Made by a program: the position numbers and the translations under genes. From Mariniblastus sp. (GTDB lineage Bacteria; Planctomycetota; Planctomycetia; Pirellulales; Pirellulaceae): a stretch of 35,583 nucleotides of DNA. The stretch is from NCBI GenBank assembly GCA_022447605.1, contig JAKVBG010000041.1:1-35583 (forward strand), given 5' to 3'. The notes under the pieces were generated by a model, which was not told the origin of the DNA, ran no database searches, and worked only from the letters and a program-made list of their open reading frames with translations. Positions 23,635 to 31,853 of the stretch are shown piece after piece (within the stretch, counting starts at the first letter, position 1; each line of letters starts with the position of its first letter).

Positions 23635-24759
23635 ATGAAGAACTTTGGTTTGAACCGTTCGTTGGTCGTCGTGGCGGCCGCCATCTTCGCACTCTGTGCG
23701 TACGAATCGGCAGAGGCTTATGACGGTGGTTCATGGGGTAGCCGAGGGAGTGCTGGTTCCCATGGATCATGGGGTTCCAGCGGTGGCTACGCCAGTAGTG
23801 GCGGCTTTGCCAGTAGTGGCGGACACGCCAGCAGCGGTGGCTACGCCAGCAGTGGTGGATACCACCGTCCCTTCCGGCCTGTCAGGAATTTCTTGGCGTC
23901 AGTCCACCAGGCTCACCAGCGTCGCTGGGGCGGCAGTAGTGGCGGCAGCAGCGGCGGATTTGCCAGCAGCGGCGGTAGTTATATGGGGGGTTCCTCGGGT
24001 GGCAGCAGCGGCGGTTTCGTCTACAGCTCCATGGGGAGCATGGGCTCATCCGGAGGGATGTCAGCGGTCTACCTCGGTTCACCGGCGGGCCAGGTGATGC
24101 CCCAGCGGGCCGAAAACGCCGAGCAACCGGATCAGGTTCCAAGTGCTTTGCCGACCCCTTCGACCCTGGAAAAACCGGCAACGGATGGGACGGAGACGGC
24201 GCCCGCGCCAAGCCCCGAGTCGGATGCCGACACCCGTTATGTTCCAGGCCAAAACCGTGATGCGATCCTGAACCTGGATTTACCATCCGAGGCGACTGTC
24301 TGGATCAATGGTCGCAAGACCACGACGCCTGGCAGTTGGCGACGATACGTTTCCCGCGATCTCGAGCCGGGTAAGGATTACGAGTTTGAAATCAAGGCCG
24401 TGATCAACAAGGAAGGTCGCGATGTGGCAATGCACCGCAAGGTGCGATTGCAGGCCGGTTCTACCGAGTCGATCAAGCTCGATTTTGACCAACCCCAACT
24501 GACCCAACTGTCGGTGAGAGTTCCCAGTGACGCGGTGGTCACCCTGAGTGGCAGCCCGACCTCGGCGCAGGGCGAAGTTCGTTACTTCAAGTCCCGCACA
24601 CTCAAGCCGGGTGAGTCCTGGTCGGATTACCGGGTCAAAGTGACGGTGTTACGAGACGGCAAGACCTTTGTTGCCGAAAAGACTCTGGATATTGAATCGG
24701 GCGGTGAATACGTGTTGGCGTTCGATTTCGACCAACCGGACCTCTACGTTTCCAAGTAG
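23635..24759 (+). CDS. secreted Ser/Gly-rich protein with two TIGR03000-type domains
   Basis: The 374-residue product has a signal peptide (LVVVAAAIFALCAYESAEA). A Ser/Gly-rich low-complexity region at about 31-150 follows, then a Pro/Glu/Thr linker. Two copies of a short beta domain known almost only from planctomycetes (TIGR03000) end the protein. Copy one (about 207-275) reads LNLDLPSEATVWINGRKT, then RRYVSRDLEPGKDYEFEIKA. Copy two (about 283-360) reads LSVRVPSDAVVTLSG, then YFKSRTLKPGESWSDYRVKV. Each has the family's PSxA-x-V and L-x-PG-x-x-Y/S pattern. The ATG at 23635 has AGGAG about six bases upstream. A strong terminator follows, so it is monocistronic. The role is unknown; exposure at the cell surface or in a matrix is likely. 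This gene is the best single taxonomic marker in the window. Confidence 0.9.
   Translation: MKNFGLNRSLVVVAAAIFALCAYESAEAYDGGSWGSRGSAGSHGSWGSSGGYASSGGFASSGGHASSGGYASSGGYHRPFRPVRNFLASVHQAHQRRWGGSSGGSSGGFASSGGSYMGGSSGGSSGGFVYSSMGSMGSSGGMSAVYLGSPAGQVMPQRAENAEQPDQVPSALPTPSTLEKPATDGTETAPAPSPESDADTRYVPGQNRDAILNLDLPSEATVWINGRKTTTPGSWRRYVSRDLEPGKDYEFEIKAVINKEGRDVAMHRKVRLQAGSTESIKLDFDQPQLTQLSVRVPSDAVVTLSGSPTSAQGEVRYFKSRTLKPGESWSDYRVKVTVLRDGKTFVAEKTLDIESGGEYVLAFDFDQPDLYVSK
23782..23853 (+). repeat. 18-bp tandem repeat coding for GG[YFH]ASS, four copies
   Basis: Residues 50-73 of the TIGR03000 protein read GGYASS, GGFASS, GGHASS, GGYASS. The third residue is aromatic or His and the others are constant. 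The DNA units differ at synonymous positions. Related irregular GGSS units continue to about 24020. Confidence 0.85.
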
Positions 24760-24803
24760 TTGCTTGGTTCGTTAGAAGACGGAATAACCTGATCATAGAT
24801 GGG

Positions 24804-24835
24804 CTCGCTGCCGTGAACTGGCAGCGAGTTTTTTT
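24804..24835 (+). terminator. rho-independent terminator
   Basis: CTCGCTGCC (24804-24812) pairs perfectly with GGCAGCGAG (24820-24828) around a seven-base loop, and seven T follow (24829-24835). It lies 45 bases after the stop of the TIGR03000 protein gene. Confidence 0.92.
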
Positions 24836-24957
24836 GACGAGGAACATCAACCGGGACGAATGGTTTCGCCCTGTCGACCGAACGCGACCCTGAATCGGAA
24901 TGGCAGCGTTTTTCGCGGCTCCCGGTCGGTTCCCTGTGACGATGACAGATACCAGCC

Positions 24958-25692
24958 ATGCATGCACCGGAAAACCATCGCGACCAGCCATTTGCCTGGG
25001 GTCCTCTGACCCGAGGCATCGTTTCACTGGTGATCGCCTTCTACCTGGCAGTCGTGCTGTTGGGGCCATTGGCCAATCCGATCGGTTCCGAGGCGTTGAC
25101 GATACCACTAAGTCGGGCGGCGAGCCCGGTCCACCAGACGCTGTACCTCGGTCATGGCTACCGTTTTTTTGGTCCCGACCCCGGCCCGGGTCACTTGCTT
25201 GCCTACCGGATTGAGACAACTGCCGGAGAGCTGATCGAGGGACAATTTCCCGATCGTGGTCAACATTGGCCACGTCTGTTGTATCACCGCTGGTTCATGT
25301 TGAGCGAAACGGTCTACGATCATTTTGCCTTTACTCCTACGCCGGAAGCGTTCCAGGAATCTCTGCAGGAAGTGCAGAGAGAGATGGACGTGGCCCGCTC
25401 AGAAGGTGCCCCCCGAGAGGTGGTCGAGCAGTTGGAACTTCGGCAGTGGAACATGCGCCGTGATTACGACTTGTCATCGCGCCGCTTTGACGTCCTGATC
25501 CGTGGCATTGCCGGCTACTTGATGCAAAAACATGACGGTCAGACGATTCAGCTTTTCTGTCTTGAACGGTTGATCCCGCTGCCGGTCGATGTCCGTGCGG
25601 GGAGCGAGCTGAACGATCCCCGCTACCTGTCAGTCCCCCAGGAGATCGCCGAGTTTACCAGGTCGGAATTGTTCAGCGAGGAAAGCCAGTGA
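24958..25692 (+). CDS. membrane-anchored protein, partner of the HTTM gene
   Basis: I do not know a family name for this 244-residue protein. It has one membrane segment at about 20-40 (GIVSLVIAFYLAVVLLGPLA), followed by an extracytoplasmic or cytoplasmic domain. Early in it are GHGYRFFGPDPGPGHLLAYRIE and LPVDVRAGSELNDPRYLS later. A charged helical stretch at about 128-165 may form a coiled coil. The ATG at 24958 has no clear ribosome binding site. Its stop codon overlaps the GTG start of the next gene by four bases (GTGA), which usually means translational coupling. The pair therefore probably works as one unit with the HTTM protein, perhaps as its accessory or substrate-presenting subunit. 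Confidence 0.83.
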   Translation: MHAPENHRDQPFAWGPLTRGIVSLVIAFYLAVVLLGPLANPIGSEALTIPLSRAASPVHQTLYLGHGYRFFGPDPGPGHLLAYRIETTAGELIEGQFPDRGQHWPRLLYHRWFMLSETVYDHFAFTPTPEAFQESLQEVQREMDVARSEGAPREVVEQLELRQWNMRRDYDLSSRRFDVLIRGIAGYLMQKHDGQTIQLFCLERLIPLPVDVRAGSELNDPRYLSVPQEIAEFTRSELFSEESQ

Positions 25693-26669
25693 ACGGTCTT
25701 TTCACCATGCTGTGCGCCTATGGACGATCCTGGATCGATTTCTGGAATCATTTCTGGTTTGAGAAGCGGGCGGCCGACACCCTGGCGGTGATGCGAATCC
25801 TGGTCGGTTCGATGCTGGTGTACACCCACCTGGTCTGGACCTTCGAGCTTCCGGTTTTTTTCGGTCAGGCGGGGGTCCTTTCGACCGAGTACCGGGGCTT
25901 GTTCCAGTGGGATCCGTCCTACCGTTGGAGTCATTTTGAGTGGTTCCCGTCGAGCGCCTGGCTCTGGGGTTCCCATTTTGCGGGACTGCTGGTGCTGTTG
26001 ATGTTCATGCTGGGTTGGCTGACCCGGGTCACGGGAATTCTCTCTTTCCTATTGGTCGTGTCGTATGCCAACCGGGCGACCGGTGCCCAGTTTGGCCTGG
26101 ACCAGATCAATGCTTTTCTCTGTCTTTACCTGGCCATGAGTGATTGTGGCCGGGCTTACTCGATCGATGCCTGGTGGCGTGGCCAACGGGGCAGGGGAGT
26201 GGTTGCCTCGACCGTGATGAACAACATTGCCACCCGCTTGATCCAGCTGCACTTGTGCGTTGTCTACCTGTTTGCCGGGTTGGGGAAACTGCAGGGAGCG
26301 TATTGGTGGAACGGCGAGGCGATTTGGGGCGCCCTGGCCAGCTATGAATACCAGTCCATCGACATGACATGGATTGCAGATCAGATGTGGTTGGTCAACC
26401 TGCTGACCTTGACGGCGGTGACCTGGGAGGTGACCTATCCGTTCCTGGTATGGCCGCGACTGACGCGCCCCATCGTCCTGTTGATGGCCGTAGCGGTCCA
26501 CCTCGGGATCGGACTCTTCATGGGAATGTTGACCTTTGGCCTGATCATGATCTACGGGAACCTGGCCTTTATCGAACCCCGGTTCTTCCGGTGTTGTTGT
26601 GGGGCAGTCAGGACTGGCCAGCCGCTGCAGCGGGGAGATTCCGGCACCGAGATAGGCAAGGCATGTTGA
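25689..26669 (+). CDS. HTTM-domain membrane protein (vitamin K-dependent gamma-carboxylase-like)
   Basis: The 326-residue protein has about seven to eight membrane segments and follows the HTTM pattern. It opens with TLAVMRILVGSMLVYTHLVW and continues with FGLDQINAFLCLYLAMSDCGRAYSIDAWW. Then comes IQLHLCVVYLFAGLGKLQGAYWWNGEAIW. Lys200 in AGLGKLQG lines up with the lysine that acts as catalytic base in human gamma-glutamyl carboxylase (Lys218, in AGVKKLD). This suggests the epoxidase-type centre is kept. The large lumenal domain of the human enzyme is absent, so Glu carboxylation should not be assumed. The GTG start overlaps the stop of the partner gene. The C-terminal 25 residues (after RFFRCCCG) are polar. 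Function in bacteria is unknown; a quinone-linked reaction in the membrane is a reasonable guess. Confidence 0.88.
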   Translation: MNGLFTMLCAYGRSWIDFWNHFWFEKRAADTLAVMRILVGSMLVYTHLVWTFELPVFFGQAGVLSTEYRGLFQWDPSYRWSHFEWFPSSAWLWGSHFAGLLVLLMFMLGWLTRVTGILSFLLVVSYANRATGAQFGLDQINAFLCLYLAMSDCGRAYSIDAWWRGQRGRGVVASTVMNNIATRLIQLHLCVVYLFAGLGKLQGAYWWNGEAIWGALASYEYQSIDMTWIADQMWLVNLLTLTAVTWEVTYPFLVWPRLTRPIVLLMAVAVHLGIGLFMGMLTFGLIMIYGNLAFIEPRFFRCCCGAVRTGQPLQRGDSGTEIGKAC

Positions 26670-26735
26670 GCGATGGTTGGCGGCCGGCAACATTTCGGGG
26701 CCGTTTCTCGAGTGGTCCTGTTTTACCGGGCGTCG

Positions 26736-26763
26736 TTGTGTCGGCTCTCAAAGATCCTATACT
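26736..26763 (+). promoter_or_regulatory. candidate promoter of asd-truA
   Basis: TTGTGT at 26736-26741 and TATACT at 26758-26763 are 16 bases apart. Transcription would start near 26770, about 80 bases before the TTG start of asd. The -10 is good and the -35 fair. Confidence 0.4.
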
Positions 26764-26850
26764 GGCGTGGACCGTTCCGAGGTTCGCGCGTCGCATGGCG
26801 CCGCTGTCTCGGATTGGCCGGGAACAGAGCTTTCAAACAGGTAAATCAAA

Positions 26851-27879
26851 TTGAACAAGAACATTGCCATTGTCGGTGCCACAGGAGCTGTCGGGACGCT
26901 GGTGCGGGAGTTGCTCGTCGAGCGGAATTTTCCCTACGGAGAAATCCGGTTTCTGGCTTCGGAGAAATCGGCTGGGAAGGAACTCGAATTTGACGGCCGC
27001 ATGGTGACGGTCGAGTTGCTTTGTCCGACTGCCTTTGACGGCATCGACATTGCGATCGGTAGCACACCAGACGATGTGGCAAGGGAGTTTACCCCTTGGG
27101 CCGTGCAGGCCGGGGCGGTGGTTGTCGATGAAAGCGCTGCGCATCGCATGCTTCCAGAAGTCCCCTTGGTGGTTCCCGAGGTCAATCCAGGAGCGATTGC
27201 CGAGCATCAGGGGATCATTGCCAGCCCGAACTGCAGCACGACACAGATGGTTCTGGCGATGAAGCCGATCCACGATGTCTCGCCGATTCGCCGTGTGGTC
27301 GTGACGACCTATCAGGCGACCAGTGGTGCTGGTGTGCAAGGGAGCGCCGACCTCGAAAACGGCACACGGGCTGCCCTGGAAGAAGCGGAATGGGAGGGAG
27401 GTGTTTTCCAGCACCCGATTGCTTTCAACGTGATCCCCCAGATCGGCTCCGTCCAGGAGAATGGCTACACGTCGGAAGAGATGAAAATGGTCTTGGAAAC
27501 GCGGAAGATCTTTGCCGATGATGCGATCGAAGTTTGCCCGACGTGTGTCCGTGTGCCGGTGCGGAATTGTCATAGCGAGTCGATCCTGTTGGAAACGGAT
27601 CACCCGATTACTCCCCAGCAGGCAAGGGAGGTTTTTGCTGCCGCGCCGGGTATCCAGGTGATGGACGATCCGGGTGACGGGATTTACCCGATGCCCCTGA
27701 ACTGTGACGATCTCGATGATGTTTTTGTGGGCCGGATTCGCCGTGATCTCAGCTGCAAAAACTCCTTGGCGTTTTGGTGTGTCAGTGATAACCTCCGCAA
27801 GGGAGCTGCGACCAACGCCGTACAAATTGCCGAGTTGTTGGCTTCAAGTGAATTCTCAAAATGCCGTTCTTCAAACTGA
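26851..27879 (+). CDS. asd: aspartate-semialdehyde dehydrogenase
   Basis: Asd reduces beta-aspartyl phosphate to aspartate semialdehyde with NADPH, on the way to lysine, diaminopimelate, methionine and threonine. The 342-residue product has the NADP loop GATGAVG (9-15) and the catalytic cysteine C128 in SPNCSTTQ. The substrate-binding arginine lies in CVRVPV (about 234), and the base H241 in RNCHSES. Usually a Gly stands before that His; here it is Cys. The start is TTG at 26851, giving MNKNIAIVGATG, with AGGT upstream; no ATG fits the family N-terminus. It overlaps truA by 19 bases, so the two are co-transcribed. In planctomycetes this enzyme also bears on whether diaminopimelate is made for peptidoglycan. 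Confidence 0.96.
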   Translation: MNKNIAIVGATGAVGTLVRELLVERNFPYGEIRFLASEKSAGKELEFDGRMVTVELLCPTAFDGIDIAIGSTPDDVAREFTPWAVQAGAVVVDESAAHRMLPEVPLVVPEVNPGAIAEHQGIIASPNCSTTQMVLAMKPIHDVSPIRRVVVTTYQATSGAGVQGSADLENGTRAALEEAEWEGGVFQHPIAFNVIPQIGSVQENGYTSEEMKMVLETRKIFADDAIEVCPTCVRVPVRNCHSESILLETDHPITPQQAREVFAAAPGIQVMDDPGDGIYPMPLNCDDLDDVFVGRIRRDLSCKNSLAFWCVSDNLRKGAATNAVQIAELLASSEFSKCRSSN

Positions 27880-28637
27880 TCATTGCCTATGATGGGACCG
27901 ATTACTCGGGTTGGCAGGTTCAGCCCAATGGGATTACGGTCCAGCAACGTTTGGAAGAAGCCTGGCAGGAGGTGACAGGGGAGAATGCGAGGATCATTGC
28001 CAGCGGCAGGACCGACGCCGGGGTGCACGCCGAGGGACAGGTTTGCAGCGTTGAATCGGCGACTCAGCTGGATTGCGTCACGCTGCAGCGTGCGCTGAAC
28101 GCGTCCTGTCCTGACACGATTTCGGTTCTCCAGGTCGATTGGGCGCCCGACGGGTTTCATGCCATTCGGGATGCCGTCCAGAAAACATACCGGTACCAGA
28201 TCCAATTTGGGCATGTTCGCGATCCCTTGCAGCGTCAATGGCGCTGGTTTGTCCCTGGCCTGGTTGATGTGGAAGCCGTACTCCAGGCGGCCAGGTTGCT
28301 GGAAGGCGAACATGATTTTGCCAGTTTTCAGGCTGCCGGATCCGATCGCAAGACGACCGTTCGAACGGTGAGTCGGATCGACGTCCGGCAACGCGATCAT
28401 TCGGTTTTCAGTTGTCTTGATATCGAGGTAACTGCCGACGGTTTTCTGTACAACATGGTTCGCAATATCGTGGGGACGCTGGTCAGGGTAGGGCAGGGGA
28501 AGCGCCCGCCCGAGTGGGTGCAGCAGGTGCTCGATGAAAAAGACCGCACGGCAGCTGGCCCGACGGCTCCGCCTCACGGCTTGTTCCTGGTCCATGTCGA
28601 ATACGATTTGCCGGGCAGCGGCGGTTCGGGTCGATAA
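27861..28637 (+). CDS. truA: tRNA pseudouridine(38-40) synthase TruA
   Basis: TruA makes pseudouridine at positions 38-40 of the tRNA anticodon arm. The 258-residue product starts with FKLIIAYDGTDYSGWQVQP, typical of the family. The catalytic Asp52 lies in SGRTDAGVHAEGQV. Further family blocks are FHAIRDAVQKTYRYQI, LEGEHDFASFQAAG and GFLYNMVRNIVGTLVRVGQG. The length is normal. ATG 27861 lies inside the last codons of asd (19-base overlap), implying coupled translation. The C-terminus ends shortly after HGLFLVHVEYDLP, as expected. Confidence 0.97.
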   Translation: MPFFKLIIAYDGTDYSGWQVQPNGITVQQRLEEAWQEVTGENARIIASGRTDAGVHAEGQVCSVESATQLDCVTLQRALNASCPDTISVLQVDWAPDGFHAIRDAVQKTYRYQIQFGHVRDPLQRQWRWFVPGLVDVEAVLQAARLLEGEHDFASFQAAGSDRKTTVRTVSRIDVRQRDHSVFSCLDIEVTADGFLYNMVRNIVGTLVRVGQGKRPPEWVQQVLDEKDRTAAGPTAPPHGLFLVHVEYDLPGSGGSGR

Positions 28638-28832
28638 CTTTTTGGGCCATGGAATCCGCCCGGTTGCGTGGGGTGGCCGGCTTCTGTCGCCTCCGGCGGG
28701 CCGGTCAGTCCTGTTGGCTGTTGCTCTGTCGCTTGGCTGGGCCGTTCCAGATGGTGAGTGTCCTGCCGATTTCCCCGTCGAGCGCTGGCTGAGGAAACCC
28801 GTTTGAAATCGTACAGCAGGTCGGTTCGCCTT

Positions 28833-28859
28833 TTGACTTATGGCCAGTTTCGTTAGAAT
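28833..28859 (+). promoter_or_regulatory. weak candidate promoter of the kinase gene
   Basis: TTGACT at 28833-28838 and TAGAAT at 28854-28859 are 15 bases apart, shorter than ideal. Transcription would start near 28866, about 43 bases before the GTG at 28909. The rest of the 270-base gap after truA shows no gene. Confidence 0.3.
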
Positions 28860-28908
28860 GAAGGGCAGTCATAAATAAATTCCTGTTTCAAATTAGCTGG
28901 ATGCCGCA

Positions 28909-29802
28909 GTGTCAAATCAACGGGACTTTTTAGGTTCGTTTCAACTGGTTCGTTTGATTCGTTCCGGAACCACGACCCAGGTTTGGGAGGCCCGGCGACA
29001 GGATGGTCGTGAAAGGGAAAAGCTGGCTCTCAAGGTACTCAACCGTGAATACCGAAATGACAAAAACGAAATTTTGTATTTGCAACATGAAGCGGAAGTC
29101 GGAAAGATGTTGGACCATCCCAACATCATTAAAGTGTACGATTTCCACACGATCTACCAATTGCCGTTTCTGTCGATGCAGCTTTTCAATTCACGCAACC
29201 TGAAGGTCGAGATGCGCGAGCGGCCTGACGAGATGGGGATCAACTTGCCGGCCATCATCCGCAAGGCGGCCGAAGGGGTTCGTCATTTACACGAAAAGGG
29301 TTGGATCCACTGCGATATCAAGCCGGACAATTTCCTGGCGGACGAGCAGGGGGATGTCAAGCTGATTGACTTTTCGATTGCCGAGAAGCCGCGCAAGAAG
29401 AGTGGATTATTGTCAGGATTAAAAAGTAAAAAGAAAAAGGTCATTCGGGGTACACGAAGCTATATGGCGCCCGAACAAATTCGCGGTAAAGGTATGGATG
29501 AACGCTCTGATATCTACTCATTTGGTTGTGTGATTTTTGAATTGCTGGCCGGGCGAGCGCCTTTCACCGCGACCAATCCGGACGAGCTGCTGAACAAGCA
29601 CCTTTCCGCTCCGGTCCCCAATTTGCTGGCGGTCAGTGGGGCCACTCGGGATCTGACTGGCCTGGTGACCAGAATGATGGCCAAGAAACCGAAGGACCGG
29701 CCCCAGTCGATTCAAGATTTTCTGTTCGAGTTTTCAGGAATGGCTGTATTTCGCGCGGGGAAACGGCCGGCTGGCCTATTACGTGACACCGGGGCTGATT
29801 AA
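28909..29802 (+). CDS. Hanks-type serine/threonine protein kinase, soluble, atypical motifs
   Basis: The 297-residue protein is essentially a bare kinase domain. Present are K42 (ALKVL), an alpha-C glutamate at 61 or 63 (HEAEVGKML), HCD-IKPDN with D136 as catalytic base, APE (187-189) and D201 in DIYSFG. Three features are odd. The Gly-rich loop reads RSGTTTQVWEA, not GxGxxG. The HRD arginine is Cys135. The DFG motif is DFS (154-156, LIDFSIAEK). The activation segment also carries a basic insert (about 162-177: KKSGLLSGLKSKKKK). The magnesium-binding Asp is kept, so activity is still plausible. No membrane segment or sensor domain follows, so regulation must come from elsewhere. The GTG start fits MSNQRDFLGSF; the ribosome binding site is poor. 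accA follows 141 bases later. Confidence 0.92.
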   Translation: MSNQRDFLGSFQLVRLIRSGTTTQVWEARRQDGREREKLALKVLNREYRNDKNEILYLQHEAEVGKMLDHPNIIKVYDFHTIYQLPFLSMQLFNSRNLKVEMRERPDEMGINLPAIIRKAAEGVRHLHEKGWIHCDIKPDNFLADEQGDVKLIDFSIAEKPRKKSGLLSGLKSKKKKVIRGTRSYMAPEQIRGKGMDERSDIYSFGCVIFELLAGRAPFTATNPDELLNKHLSAPVPNLLAVSGATRDLTGLVTRMMAKKPKDRPQSIQDFLFEFSGMAVFRAGKRPAGLLRDTGAD

Positions 29803-29943
29803 TAAATTACCGATTCGTTGAATTCCACCTGGAGTCCCACCTTGATATGCCATCAATCGAGAGCAGAATGGTGAGACGGGCCCGGTTTCAGTTTCATTGA
29901 CTGGCCGGTCTGGCCCAGGTCAATCCAAACCGAGTAGAAACTC

Positions 29944-30918
29944 ATGGACTATCTTGAATTTGAACAACCGATTGCCGACATTGCAGAGCAGGTTCAGCAA
30001 CTCGAATTGGAGTCGGATAAGACCGCTGAAGCGGTAGAGCGGCTGCGTCAGAAAAGACGTGAGATGACGGAGAAGACCCGTGAGATCTATGAAAATCTTA
30101 CGCCTTGGCAGACGGTCCAGGTTGCCCGTCATAAAGAGCGGCCGCACACGATCGACTACCTTTCACTCGTTTTCGATGAATTTGTTGAGTTGCACGGTGA
30201 CAAGCTGTTTGGAGATGATCGGGCGATACGCGTTGGCTTTGCCAGCCTGGATAACACGAAGGTGATGGTGTTGGGGCATCAAAAGGGCAGAACGTTCAAG
30301 GATCGGTCGGAAAATTATTTTGGTTGTGCTCACCCCGAGGGGTATCGCAAAGCAATGGCCAAGATGCGACTGGCTGCCAAGTATGGTTTGCCGGTGATCT
30401 GTCTGATCGATACACCGGGCGCTTATCCCGGAATTGGTGCAGAAGAGCGTGGCCAGGCACAGGTCATCGCCGAGAATATGTACGAAATGTCCCGGCTCGA
30501 GACGCCGATCATCTGTGTGGTGATTGGCGAGGGGGGCAGTGGAGGCGCCCTGGGAATCGGTGTGGGAGACAGGGTTGCCATGTTGCAACATTCGTACTAC
30601 TCCGTCATCAGTCCAGAGGGCTGCGCGGGAATTCTATGGAAGAGCGCCGCTCACGCCGAGAAAGCAGCAGAGGCACTCAAGTTCACCTCCAATCACTTAT
30701 TGAGTTTTGGCATTGTGGATGACGTGATCCCGGAACCGCTCGGTGGTGCACACCGGGATCATCATCACATGGCCGCCGCGCTCAAGTCTTACTTCAAGAA
30801 AAATCTAAAAGCGCTCGGAGCGATGGACCGGGAGACGTTGCTGTCAGGCCGGTACGAAAAATTTCGCCGCATGGGAGTGTTCCTCGAGCAAAGCGGTCTC
30901 CCTTCCGGTGCATCCTGA
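29944..30918 (+). CDS. accA: acetyl-CoA carboxylase carboxyltransferase subunit alpha
   Basis: AccA with AccD transfers the carboxyl group from carboxybiotin to acetyl-CoA, the committed step of fatty acid synthesis. The 324-residue product has the usual length and family blocks. The N-terminal LEFEQPIADIAEQVQQLE and RPHTIDYLSLVFDEFVELHGD come first. The CoA-carboxyltransferase core follows: GHQKGRTFKDR, HPEGYRKAMAKMRLA, DTPGAYPGIGAEERGQAQ, VVIGEGGSGGALGIGVGDRV and SVISPEGCAGILWK. The ATG at 29944 gives MDYLEFEQP, though the ribosome binding site is weak. accD is not nearby. The gene for a methyltransferase-like protein starts 42 bases after the stop and may be co-transcribed. Confidence 0.98.
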   Translation: MDYLEFEQPIADIAEQVQQLELESDKTAEAVERLRQKRREMTEKTREIYENLTPWQTVQVARHKERPHTIDYLSLVFDEFVELHGDKLFGDDRAIRVGFASLDNTKVMVLGHQKGRTFKDRSENYFGCAHPEGYRKAMAKMRLAAKYGLPVICLIDTPGAYPGIGAEERGQAQVIAENMYEMSRLETPIICVVIGEGGSGGALGIGVGDRVAMLQHSYYSVISPEGCAGILWKSAAHAEKAAEALKFTSNHLLSFGIVDDVIPEPLGGAHRDHHHMAAALKSYFKKNLKALGAMDRETLLSGRYEKFRRMGVFLEQSGLPSGAS

Positions 30919-30959
30919 TCCCGGGTCAATCCAGTCACCCGAATGAAGGATGGTGAACG

Positions 30960-31853
30960 ATGACGGATTATGAATTCACAGGTGAATCGAACTGGAAAGA
31001 AATCACGGCCAGTGAAGGTGGGCTTTCCGATCCGGAGCCGGTTCCGAACGATGCGGACCCGGAGATGCTTGAAGAATGGGATCTTTCCAGAATTCACCGG
31101 GAGATCGTCACTTCGATGGTCATGTCGGCCGTGCAGCGCAAACAGGGTGATCTCTGTATCCTCGGTGCGGGACCCTGTAACGATATTGAACTCAACCCTT
31201 TGATCGAACATTTCCACCGCCTGGTTCTGGTCGATGTGGACACGGCCAGCGTCAAACAGGGATTGGCGCGTCAGGGCGTCTTGCTGGATGAACGCCAGCT
31301 GCAGGTGGCTGCGGTCGACATGGCAGGCATGAAGGACCAGTTGGATGTCTATGCCAGGTACCCGACTCCCGAGTTGCTGGAGCAATTGAAGGAGATCGCC
31401 GAACAACACGTACCGCAGCTCGAAACGGGTAAATTCAGCGTAGTCGCTTCCACCTGCATGCTCTCCCAGTTGATGTTCAAGGCATACGAGTGCGTGGCAG
31501 AGAGAAATGAAGATTTTGGACACTTGTTGTTCAATATTCGAAAACGGCATATCGAGGTGATGCTCGATTTGCTCTGCCCGGGCGGTGTCGGCCTGTTGAT
31601 TACGGATTTTGTCTCGTCGGAGTCGCTGCCCGAGATTCTGACGACCGAACAACTGGAGCCGGTGCTGCGGAAGGGGATTGCCGAGAAAAACTTCTTCCAC
31701 GGGATGAATCCCCAGATGATTCAGCAGACATTCCGCGCCCCGGCGGTCGACGAGCAGTTGGACTCGCTGGAAATTACGTCGCCCTGGCGCTGGCCGACGT
31801 CGCGGCGGGTTTACGCCTGCCTGGCGTTTAAATTCCAGAAGAAGGGTCTCTAG
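30960..31853 (+). CDS. Rossmann-fold methyltransferase-like protein, function unknown
   Basis: The 297-residue protein has a SAM-methyltransferase-like core. After a polar N-terminus, DLCILGAGPCNDIELN (64-79) resembles motif I with its Gly-rich loop, and LVLVDVD (88-94) ends strand 2 with acidic residues that would hold the SAM ribose. A later strand reads FSVVASTCMLSQLM, in place of motif IV/V, then LLCPGGVGLLITDFVSSESLP. I do not recognise a named family. A distant relation to nicotianamine-type or SAM-binding fold proteins is possible but not claimed. AAGGA lies about ten bases before the ATG. The 42-base distance to accA suggests one transcript. A catalytic residue or substrate cannot be read. 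Confidence 0.8.
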   Translation: MTDYEFTGESNWKEITASEGGLSDPEPVPNDADPEMLEEWDLSRIHREIVTSMVMSAVQRKQGDLCILGAGPCNDIELNPLIEHFHRLVLVDVDTASVKQGLARQGVLLDERQLQVAAVDMAGMKDQLDVYARYPTPELLEQLKEIAEQHVPQLETGKFSVVASTCMLSQLMFKAYECVAERNEDFGHLLFNIRKRHIEVMLDLLCPGGVGLLITDFVSSESLPEILTTEQLEPVLRKGIAEKNFFHGMNPQMIQQTFRAPAVDEQLDSLEITSPWRWPTSRRVYACLAFKFQKKGL

